Under the pieces are notes generated by a model, which made no database searches, had not been told where the DNA came from, and saw nothing but the letters and a program-made list of their open reading frames with translations. A DNA stretch of 64,000 nucleotides from Hydrogenophaga sp. NFH-34 (lineage in GTDB: Bacteria > Pseudomonadota > Gammaproteobacteria > Burkholderiales > Burkholderiaceae_C), in the NCBI RefSeq assembly GCF_021401345.1, contig NZ_JACBGE010000002.1:248001-312000 (forward strand), given 5' to 3'. This document shows positions 38,581 to 46,910 of this stretch, one piece after another. Positions within the stretch are counted from its first letter, which is position 1; each line of letters begins with the position of its first letter. Made by a program: the position numbers and the translations under genes.

Positions 38581-40113
38581 GTGCTGACAACAAACACGGC
38601 AGCAGAACTGTTTCGGCACCTGAGTGCGGAGAAAGCCGTGCTCTACCGCAGCATCATGGACGTATTCGCGGCAGCCAAGCGGCAGTATCGTCTCCAGTTG
38701 AGGCCGGATGAGGTCCTCGCTGAAGCCAACTGGTCCGGTTCCCCCCCGCGCCTTGAAGAAGTGAGCAGCGCCTTGGCCCAACTGGCTGAGTGGGGCAACC
38801 TTGAATCCCAGCCCGACACCGCGCGCGTATCGTCGTTGAACGACTTCTATCGTGCCCGCTTTCTCTATCGCCTGTCCCACGGGGGCGAGGCAGTGGAAGC
38901 CGGTCTGATGGTCTTTTACCAGACCCTGTACCGTCGCGCCGAACTGCAGACCGTTGCCCTGGAAGACATCACCAGCCGCCTTCTGGCGTTGCGTCAACTG
39001 GTTGACGACACCACATCACCCGATGGTCTTGACGTCGCCAAGATGCATGAGGTTCTGCGCGATCTGGTCCGCGTTTTTGAGGACCTGGCCGAAAACGCAC
39101 AAGCCTTCATGGCCGGTGTGGCTCGCAGCCTTGAGCTGCAGCAGGCGGATGCGAACGCCGTCGTCACCTACAAGCGGCGGCTGATCGACTATCTCGAACG
39201 GTTCATGGGCGATCTGGTCCGCCGTTCAGAAGCGATTGCCCAGCTCATTCAATACCTCTCCTCCCGCATCGATCACATCTTTCTGCAGATTGCCGAGCGC
39301 GAGGCCACCGACGCGGCGCCGGGTGATACCCAAGACCAGATGGACGAAAAAATGCGTCGCTGGCAGGGCTGGCGAGAGCGATGGAAAGGACTGCAAGGCT
39401 GGTTCCTGTCAACGGGTACAGAGCCACCTCAGGCGGAACTGCTGCGTGCCCGGGCACGGGCTGCAATCCCCCAACTGTTGGGCGCCATCGCAGCCATGAA
39501 CGAGCGGCGCAGCGGACGCAGCGACCGTTCGGCGGACTTTCGGATGCTGGCCCAGTGGTTTGCAGCCTGCGAAACAGAGAGCGAAGCGCACCGCCTTGCG
39601 CGTGCAGCTTTTGCACTCCAGCCTGCCCGACACTTTTCGCTAAACCCTCAGTCTGAAGACGACATCCCCGCGAGCACCAGCTGGCTGGATGCGCCGCCTT
39701 TGCAGATCAGCCCGCGTTTGCGTGAGTACGGAGAAGCAGCGCCCCGTGGCCCACTGGCCCGGGTGCGTGACCGCAGCGAAGAACGGGCGCTGATGGCACA
39801 ACAGCTCTCGGAAGAATCGCGCCAGGTGGAGGCGGCACGGCAGCGTCTGGCCACCGGTCAACCAATCAAGCTCTCTGAACTGGGCGATCTGGACACACAC
39901 GCGTTTGGCCTGTTCCTCAGCCTGCTCGGTGAAGCACTGGCCGAGCAGGCACATCCGGATCAGACCGTGGAACGCCAAACCGGTGACGGACTACTCCACA
40001 TACGGATGGAGCCCCTGGCGGCGGACAGTCGTGCTCGCATCTCCACATTCAGCGGTGTGTTCTCGGGTCGCGATCACCTGCTCACGATCTCCCTGACTCA
40101 GGAGTCGATGTGA
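38581..40113 (+). CDS. jetA: Wadjet type II JetA (TIGR02677/DUF2397)
   Basis: JetA is the kleisin-like subunit of the Wadjet anti-plasmid SMC complex. The start is GTG at 38581, 10 bases after AAGGAGG; the frame is open upstream but has no ribosome site. The 510-aa product shows a winged-helix N-terminus (TAAELFRHLSAEKAVLYRSI), a helical middle (QALEDITSRLLALRQLVDDT-like block, YLSSRIDHIF) and a C-terminal winged helix. It overlaps jetB by four bases. The type II assignment rests on the co-occurring four-gene order and lengths. Confidence 0.9.
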   Translation: MLTTNTAAELFRHLSAEKAVLYRSIMDVFAAAKRQYRLQLRPDEVLAEANWSGSPPRLEEVSSALAQLAEWGNLESQPDTARVSSLNDFYRARFLYRLSHGGEAVEAGLMVFYQTLYRRAELQTVALEDITSRLLALRQLVDDTTSPDGLDVAKMHEVLRDLVRVFEDLAENAQAFMAGVARSLELQQADANAVVTYKRRLIDYLERFMGDLVRRSEAIAQLIQYLSSRIDHIFLQIAEREATDAAPGDTQDQMDEKMRRWQGWRERWKGLQGWFLSTGTEPPQAELLRARARAAIPQLLGAIAAMNERRSGRSDRSADFRMLAQWFAACETESEAHRLARAAFALQPARHFSLNPQSEDDIPASTSWLDAPPLQISPRLREYGEAAPRGPLARVRDRSEERALMAQQLSEESRQVEAARQRLATGQPIKLSELGDLDTHAFGLFLSLLGEALAEQAHPDQTVERQTGDGLLHIRMEPLAADSRARISTFSGVFSGRDHLLTISLTQESM

Positions 40114-41381
40114 ACATTCGCGTTGCGCCACGACAAGACAGCCAGCGCATTGGGGATCTCCAGAAGGCGCAGCAGCAGGACGAGTTCAGCAGAGGCTTGC
40201 GTGCACTGTTGATGCGCCCCCTGATGGCAGCAGGACACGAGGACTTTCCTTCCGTGCGGCGCCAGGCCGAACGGTTGAGAGAGTGGTTTTCCCGGGAAAC
40301 CGGCTGGCCTTTGCACGTGGACCGCGAGGGAGCGCGGCTGTTCAAGCGCCCCGCCAATCTCAGCGACGACACGAGAGGAATGCCTGCATATGACAAGCGC
40401 CGCTATGTGTTGCTCTGCCTGGCCTGTGCGGTGCTTGAGCGTGCCGATCCCCAGATCACCCTTCAACTGCTGGGCGAACGCGTGATGCTGTTGGCGTCAG
40501 AAGCCACGCTGCAATCGCGAGGCTTTGAGTTCACGCTTCGCACCGCCGCAGATCGGCGTGACCTGGTCGCTGTCTGCAGAACCTTGCTTGAGTACGGTGT
40601 CTTGCAACGCGTTGCAGGGGAGGAAGAAGGCTTCATTCACGATGGCAATGGCACCCAGCACGACGCGCTCTACGACGTGCAACGGCGAATGCTAGCAGGC
40701 ATGCTGGCCGCTGTGCGTGGTCCCTCGACCTGGCGCTCCGAGGATGCACCCATTGAGTTCGAGAACCGCCTGCGGTCTCTGGTTGTCGAACACCAGGTCG
40801 AGAGCGAACAAGGGCGACGTGACACCTTGCGCCATCACCTTGCTCGGCGCCTGCTGGACGATCCAGTGATCTACACCGCCTCGCTCGATCCGGATGCGCA
40901 AGCGTATTTCATCAATCAGCGAGGCACCATGGCCAGCCGCCTCTGCGAAGCCGCCGCCCTGACCGCTGAGCAACGTGCCGAAGGGCTGGCGCTGACCGAC
41001 GAGTCCGGTCAGTTGACCGATGTCTCGATGCCAGCAGAAGGCACCGAAGCGCATGCCACGCTGCTGGTAGCCGAACATCTTGCCCAGCGTCTGCGTCTCG
41101 ATTCCGGATCTGCAGGAACCACGGACGAAGCGGTTGCAGCTTTCTTGCGTGGCGCCGTCGAGCGGTATGGCCGCTATTGGCGAAAGTCGGTACGGGAGCC
41201 CGGCGCGGAACGGGAACTGGCCGACATCGCTCTTGACAGGCTCTACAAGCTCCAACTGGTCCACCGCGAGGAAGGTTGGATTCATCCACGCCCAGCCATC
41301 GCAAGATTTGCGCTCGGAGAAACCCAGGTGCGCCCGCCCACATCGCGCCCTGGCCGTCCAGATACGCTTTTTGACGAATGA
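40110..41381 (+). CDS. jetB: Wadjet type II JetB (TIGR02678/DUF2398)
   Basis: This 423-aa protein is the second Wadjet subunit, a winged-helix protein analogous to the KITE subunits of MukBEF-like condensins. It starts at a GTG that overlaps the jetA stop (ATGTGA) and ends with an ATGA overlap with jetC. Typical segments are RLREWFSRETGWPLHVDREG, YDKRRYVLLCLACAVLERAD and MLLVAEHLAQRL-like text near the C-terminus. Tight coupling implies fixed subunit ratios. Confidence 0.92.
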   Translation: MNIRVAPRQDSQRIGDLQKAQQQDEFSRGLRALLMRPLMAAGHEDFPSVRRQAERLREWFSRETGWPLHVDREGARLFKRPANLSDDTRGMPAYDKRRYVLLCLACAVLERADPQITLQLLGERVMLLASEATLQSRGFEFTLRTAADRRDLVAVCRTLLEYGVLQRVAGEEEGFIHDGNGTQHDALYDVQRRMLAGMLAAVRGPSTWRSEDAPIEFENRLRSLVVEHQVESEQGRRDTLRHHLARRLLDDPVIYTASLDPDAQAYFINQRGTMASRLCEAAALTAEQRAEGLALTDESGQLTDVSMPAEGTEAHATLLVAEHLAQRLRLDSGSAGTTDEAVAAFLRGAVERYGRYWRKSVREPGAERELADIALDRLYKLQLVHREEGWIHPRPAIARFALGETQVRPPTSRPGRPDTLFDE

Positions 41382-44300
41382 CAGACGCCCTCTTCACTCC
41401 ATCACCGCCACATCGCCCTGCCCTCCCCGAACCTCAGCGGGAGCGCTGGCAGCCACTGAGGCTGGGTCTGGTCGAACTCTTTCACTACGACAGCGAGGAA
41501 TTCTGGTTCAGGGACGGCCATCTGCTCCTGCGAGGCAACAACGGAACAGGCAAATCCAAGGTGCTTTCGCTGACCTTGCCATTCTTGTTCGATGCCCAGT
41601 TGCGGCCATCACGCATTGAGCCCGATGGCGACAACGGGAAGAGGATGGCCTGGAACCTGCTGATGAGTTCCTATCAGCGACGCATCGGCTACACCTGGAT
41701 CGAATTTGGTCGCCGGACCGCAGATGGTGTTTCTCACTACCTCACCCTGGGTGCCGGCCTGTCGGCAGCGGTGGGGAAAACACAGGTGGACAGTTGGTTT
41801 TTCATCCTTGAAGGTGGGCCAAACGGTGCCGATCCCCGCATTGGTCAGGATATCTGGCTCACCAATGAGCAGAAGATGGTCCTTACCCGGGAGCGCTTGC
41901 GCGAAGCGGTTGAAGGGCAAGGTCGAGGCAAGATTTTCGAAAACGCCCACAGCTACCGCCGCGCAGTCGATGAACGCTTGTTCCAGATAGGGACCAAGCG
42001 CTATGAAGCGCTGATGGACACCTTGATCCAGCTTCGCCAGCCTCAGTTGTCAAAAAAGCCGGACGAAGCAGGGCTGTCGCATGCATTGACAGAGGCGCTA
42101 CCGCCCATGCCGATCGAGTTGCTCAGCGATGTGGCTGAGGCCCTCAACCAGTTGGAGGAGGATCGAATCCAATTGGAGGACATCCGTTCACTGGAACGGG
42201 CCATCAAACACTTCGAGCAGCGATATCGCACATATGCAGGTACGGTGACGCGACGTCAAACGCGAGAGCTCAGGCAGGCCCAGACGGGGTTCGACAAGGC
42301 GAGCGAAGGACGCAACAAGGCCCATGCGGACTTGAAGGATGCCCAGGACGCAGAGGATCAGGCCCAAAAAGATCACACGGAGACCAAAGAGCTTCTGGCG
42401 GCGGCACGGACACGCCTGGAAACCCTTCAAAGCGATCCGGCCAATCAAGACGCCAACCGCCTGAGTCATGCGGAAACCGATGCAAAGGATCGGAAGAAAG
42501 AAGCCGAAGCTGCTCAAGCGCTTCGCGATCAGGCCCGAACAAACCTGACCCGTGAGGAGGAACGCAGCCGCCACTCGAACCAGCGCTCAGCGGAGGCCAA
42601 GAGCGAGCTCCTGACCACACGCAGCCGCTGCGCCGAAGCGGCAGAAGCAGCGGGCACAGGATCCACGCTATTGGACAACCTTCTGGTCACGCTCGCGCCG
42701 GAAGAGCTGCCCCAATTGGCGTCTGTAGAAATCGCACGAGCAACAACTTTGCTGCGCGAGGCAACCAGCAAACGCCGTGAGGACATTCGTCACCTGGAGT
42801 CGCGACATACGACGGTGAATGTCAAGCAACAGGCTCTGGTCAATCTGCAGGCCTCGCAACGTGATCGCCAGGCAGAGCTGGAAGAAGCAGCAGAGCGACG
42901 GGCCGCGGCCGACCTGAATACCGAAACGACTGGCAACGAACTGATCGACGCTTGGCACATCCATTGCTCCAACCTGGTCCATCTGCACCTTGACCAAGTT
43001 GCACCACTGGAACAACTTGTCGATTGGGTTGCACGTCCAGAAGGTGCAAACCCCATTCAAGAGGCATTGACCGAGGCGTATCGGCAATCGACCCAACGCC
43101 ATGCCGCTCAGCACTCGGCGTTGACCACCCAACAGAACACCCTCCAGTCCGAACAGGAAACGCTCAGCACTGAAAGGGATCGGCTGCTCGCCGGCCACGA
43201 TGCGGTTCCCACGCCTCCAGCCATGCGGGCAGCGGGGGTCCGTGATGGACGCCCGGGGGCTCCGTTGTGGCGACTGGTGGACTTTCAGTCTGAGCTGGAC
43301 GCGAAGCAGCGTGCGGGATTGGAGGCCGCACTTGAAGCCTCGGGCCTGTTGGACGCTTGGCTGTCGCCCGACGGCGCATTGACCGACACCAATGGTGTGC
43401 AGTTGCTTGACAGCTCATGGGTACGTCGCCCGCCGATCCCTGGCCACAACCTTGCGAGCGCGCTGCACCCCGATGTCCCTGACGACAGCGCAGTGACCGC
43501 TGAACTGGTTGCGTCCTTGCTTGCCACCGTAGCGTATGGGTCGGAAGATCACGGCGAGAGCGAGTCGTGGGTCAGCGAGCAAGGTGGTTACCGCTTGGGT
43601 ACCCTCGCCGGCGCCTGGCAGAAGCCACAGGCCGTCTACATTGGTCACACAGCCCGCGCGAACGCACGACAACGCCGCCTCGACGAGATTGCGGACCGTC
43701 TGGGCGAGATCGACATCCTGCTGGAAGAGTTGCAACAAAAATTCCTGCGCCTCACGCAGGATGGACAAGAGGCGGAGCGCGAATGGAAGGGCGCACCGTC
43801 CGACCATCTGCTGCGCGCGGCAATTCTCGCTGCAGCCAGTGCGGAGCGGGAGGTGCTCCAGGCCCGTCAGCGTCTTGACGCTGCTGATGCCCAATGTCGA
43901 ACCGCTGAAGCGGAACTTCAGTCCGCCCGAGAGACCTTGGAACGCGACGCCGCTGACCTTCAACTGCCCTCGGTGTTTGCGGACTTGTCGCCCATCAACG
44001 AAGCATTGGACCGATTCGCCAACGCTCATCAGCAACTGGCCCTGGCAACACGGGAATGGTGCAGTGCCTGGCCCGAGTACCAGACGCAACAGGAGCGTGA
44101 GAAAGAGGCTATGGAGGCCTTGAGCGAACGGGCGGCGTCGCTCCTCACTGCCAGCGAGCGAGCAGCTGAGTCTGCGGCGCGCTATGAGGTCCTGAAAGGA
44201 ATGATCGGCGCCAAGGTTGACACGCTGCGTCAACAACTGCGCGATGCGTCCGCAGAGGTCTTGATCGCTGATGGAGCGTGGGAGGCCGCCCGGTCCGTTC

Positions 44301-45547
44301 TGACCAAGGCGAGCGAGAAGCGCGCGGTGGCGGCAAGCCAAGCAGACTCCGCCGATGCCGTGCTGACTGAGCGAGCGGCCACCCGCGCGCACGCCATAGA
44401 GCGCCTGCAGCGCTTCACTGAGAGCAGCTTGCTGGCGTCCGCGCTACCGGATTTTCCGGTTCCGGACGGGAACATCCCCTGGACCATTGACCCGGCTCTG
44501 AACCTCGCTCGCCGGGCCGAACAGGCACTCGCCCACATCGCGGACGATGAGGCGGCATGGAGTCGTATTCAACGGCAGATCGCTGAAGACCTGACAGCGT
44601 TGCAGCGATCACTCAGTTCGCTGGGCCATCAGGCGACCTCGGAACCCAATGACTGGGGATTCTCTGTTCATGTCATCTACCTGAACAGGCCTGAGCGACC
44701 CGATGCCCTGTCCAATCGGCTGGCCGACGAGATCGCGCAACGCAGCGAGCTGCTCACCGCCAAAGAGCGAGAGGTTCTGGAAAACCACTTGCAGGCGGAA
44801 ATCGCTGCCGAGATTCAGCGCCTGATGCGCGCGGCCGACAAGCAGGTGGATGCCATCAATGAGGAGCTCCGCAAACGCCCCACGTCCACGGGGGTACGCT
44901 ACCGCTTGCAATGGCTCCCCCTGACACCTGAACAGGGCGCACCCACCGGTCTTGAAGTCGCCCGCGAACGCTTGCTCAACCGAAGTGCCGACATGTGGTC
45001 GGCTGAAGACCGCAGCGTGGTGGGTGCCATGCTTCAGCAGCAAATCGCCGCGGAGCGCGCACAAGCAGACGCCGGCACCACAGGTTCAAGCCTGGTTGAG
45101 CAGTTGGCAAAAGCTCTGGACTATCGCCGCTGGCATCGGTTCAGCGTGCAAAGGCATCAGGATGGTCAGTGGCGCAAGCTCTCTGGTCCAGCCTCCAGCG
45201 GGGAACGCGCACTCGGTCTGACTGTTCCCTTGTTTGCGGCCATTTCCAGCTTCTATGGGCGAGGAGGCAGCCCACTTGCACCTCGCCTGATGCTGCTCGA
45301 TGAAGCGTTTGCAGGCATCGACGACGCGGCCCGAGCACATTGCATGGGACTGATACGCGAGTTCGATCTGGATTTCGTGATCACCAGTGAGCGCGAGTGG
45401 GCCTGCTACGCAGAGCTTCCAGGCGTATCGATCTGCCAGCTCCAACGCCGCGAAGGCGTGGACGCGGTCTTCGTCTCTCGTTGGGCCTGGGATGGTCGAG
45501 CCAAGCGACGGGAAGACGACCCGGACCGCCGCTTTTCCACGCAGTGA
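41378..45547 (+). CDS. jetC: Wadjet type II JetC, SMC-like ATPase (TIGR02680)
   Basis: This 1389-aa SMC/MukB-like ATPase has Walker A GNNGTGKS (53-60), two long coiled-coil arms (roughly 285-500 and 840-1130) around a hinge region, an ABC signature in LSGPASSGERALGL near 1275 and Walker B LMLLDEAFAGID near 1305. It extrudes DNA loops and lets the complex recognise small circular DNA. Length and ends match TIGR02680 proteins. Confidence 0.95.
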   Translation: MTDALFTPSPPHRPALPEPQRERWQPLRLGLVELFHYDSEEFWFRDGHLLLRGNNGTGKSKVLSLTLPFLFDAQLRPSRIEPDGDNGKRMAWNLLMSSYQRRIGYTWIEFGRRTADGVSHYLTLGAGLSAAVGKTQVDSWFFILEGGPNGADPRIGQDIWLTNEQKMVLTRERLREAVEGQGRGKIFENAHSYRRAVDERLFQIGTKRYEALMDTLIQLRQPQLSKKPDEAGLSHALTEALPPMPIELLSDVAEALNQLEEDRIQLEDIRSLERAIKHFEQRYRTYAGTVTRRQTRELRQAQTGFDKASEGRNKAHADLKDAQDAEDQAQKDHTETKELLAAARTRLETLQSDPANQDANRLSHAETDAKDRKKEAEAAQALRDQARTNLTREEERSRHSNQRSAEAKSELLTTRSRCAEAAEAAGTGSTLLDNLLVTLAPEELPQLASVEIARATTLLREATSKRREDIRHLESRHTTVNVKQQALVNLQASQRDRQAELEEAAERRAAADLNTETTGNELIDAWHIHCSNLVHLHLDQVAPLEQLVDWVARPEGANPIQEALTEAYRQSTQRHAAQHSALTTQQNTLQSEQETLSTERDRLLAGHDAVPTPPAMRAAGVRDGRPGAPLWRLVDFQSELDAKQRAGLEAALEASGLLDAWLSPDGALTDTNGVQLLDSSWVRRPPIPGHNLASALHPDVPDDSAVTAELVASLLATVAYGSEDHGESESWVSEQGGYRLGTLAGAWQKPQAVYIGHTARANARQRRLDEIADRLGEIDILLEELQQKFLRLTQDGQEAEREWKGAPSDHLLRAAILAAASAEREVLQARQRLDAADAQCRTAEAELQSARETLERDAADLQLPSVFADLSPINEALDRFANAHQQLALATREWCSAWPEYQTQQEREKEAMEALSERAASLLTASERAAESAARYEVLKGMIGAKVDTLRQQLRDASAEVLIADGAWEAARSVLTKASEKRAVAASQADSADAVLTERAATRAHAIERLQRFTESSLLASALPDFPVPDGNIPWTIDPALNLARRAEQALAHIADDEAAWSRIQRQIAEDLTALQRSLSSLGHQATSEPNDWGFSVHVIYLNRPERPDALSNRLADEIAQRSELLTAKEREVLENHLQAEIAAEIQRLMRAADKQVDAINEELRKRPTSTGVRYRLQWLPLTPEQGAPTGLEVARERLLNRSADMWSAEDRSVVGAMLQQQIAAERAQADAGTTGSSLVEQLAKALDYRRWHRFSVQRHQDGQWRKLSGPASSGERALGLTVPLFAAISSFYGRGGSPLAPRLMLLDEAFAGIDDAARAHCMGLIREFDLDFVITSEREWACYAELPGVSICQLQRREGVDAVFVSRWAWDGRAKRREDDPDRRFSTQ

Positions 45548-45552
45548 TCCAC

Positions 45553-46854
45553 ATGGCGAACGATCCCAGTATTGATCCAAGGCTGATCCGAAGGCTCGGG
45601 GGTACCGAGCTTGCTGGATTGCGACAGCGGATGAGGCGGCATTTCGAGCGGCATGGACGCGGCTCAGAAAAAACAGGCTTTCACCTGACCAGCCTGAGCG
45701 CCGTTGAATACGAGGCTTTGGCTCTGCTCATTGGTCTCCCACCCCGCCCCACCCGATCTGTCCGAATCGACGTTGCTCAATTCGACACTGCTTTGCAAGA
45801 AGCAGGCATGGCCAACTCGCTTCATGAAGCCTTGGAAGCACTGGATGGCCCCATCGTGAACCGAACAGAGGCCAAAGCCGAACTGCAGTTACGCTGGTCC
45901 AGCGTCACTGACGGTCAAGGGCTTCACCCCTCGCTGTGCGCGTGGTTGCAGGGATCATCAGCCGTCGGCCTACTCAAGCGGGTGTCCAAACAAGAGCCCC
46001 AAACCGCTCACTTACTGCTACAGCAAGCGCACGTGGTCTTGCAGCGCCTGCCAGCCCAGGGTTTGACACGCGCCCAACTGGCCGCCGATGCGCTCGGCAA
46101 TGCCCATGCCCTCGATAATGGACAAGCCGTAGCTACGGTTGTGTTGGCCGCATTGCAACATGGCGCCAGCACCGATGAACAGGAGCAATCCCCTTCTGAG
46201 GAAGCCACAGATGAAGCAGATGGCGCTCGTCGACCCAGCGAACGGGCGCGAGATATCTGGGCTCGATCGGGCGTGCTCGTCAACGAGTTGGCCCGCCCCG
46301 CTCTGTTTCTGAATTTGCCAGTTCGCACTCCGTCAAACGCGCCGGCCGCACCAGGTGAACCAGGCTATCTTTCTCTGCGTCGGCTCTTGAGAACGCCCCC
46401 TGCCTGGGATGTTGCGGATCAGATCATCTACGTCTGCGAGAACCCCAACATCGTCTCGATTGCTGCGGACCGTTTGGGTGCTGCATGTGCCCCACTGGTG
46501 TGCACCGACGGCATGCCTGCGGCAGCGCAGCGTGTGCTGTTGAAACAGCTGTCAGACGCAGGGGCCCAGCTGCGGTATCACGGTGACTTTGACTGGGCCG
46601 GTATTCACATCGCTAACAACGTCATGAAGCTCTGCAGATGCGGCCCTTGGCGCTTTGGGAGCGAACACTACTTACAGGCACTCGAAACAGCGCCGCCTAA
46701 AGATCGAGATCTGGAGGAAACCGCAGTTGCAGCGTCTTGGGACCAGGCATTGACCGAGTCGATGCAGTCACATGGAATTTCCATCGCTGAGGAGGCTGTT
46801 GCGTCCCTGCTGGTCAACGATCTACGGCAATCCATGCCGCTGCCGGTCGGTTGA
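45553..46854 (+). CDS. jetD: Wadjet type II JetD, Toprim nuclease (TIGR02679/DUF2399)
   Basis: JetD is the nuclease that cuts plasmid DNA held by the JetABC motor. From ATG 45553 the product is 433 aa. The C-terminal Toprim domain has the metal-binding glutamate in VCENPNIVSI (about E296) and the D-x-D motif in YHGDFDWAGIHIAN (about 345-347). It starts 5 bases after the jetC stop. All expected catalytic residues are present, so the system appears functional. Confidence 0.93.
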   Translation: MANDPSIDPRLIRRLGGTELAGLRQRMRRHFERHGRGSEKTGFHLTSLSAVEYEALALLIGLPPRPTRSVRIDVAQFDTALQEAGMANSLHEALEALDGPIVNRTEAKAELQLRWSSVTDGQGLHPSLCAWLQGSSAVGLLKRVSKQEPQTAHLLLQQAHVVLQRLPAQGLTRAQLAADALGNAHALDNGQAVATVVLAALQHGASTDEQEQSPSEEATDEADGARRPSERARDIWARSGVLVNELARPALFLNLPVRTPSNAPAAPGEPGYLSLRRLLRTPPAWDVADQIIYVCENPNIVSIAADRLGAACAPLVCTDGMPAAAQRVLLKQLSDAGAQLRYHGDFDWAGIHIANNVMKLCRCGPWRFGSEHYLQALETAPPKDRDLEETAVAASWDQALTESMQSHGISIAEEAVASLLVNDLRQSMPLPVG

Positions 46855-46910
46855 ACTTGGCACGATGAGTATTCGCAACAGACAAAATTGACAAGAAGGA
46901 GCGCGACCGA

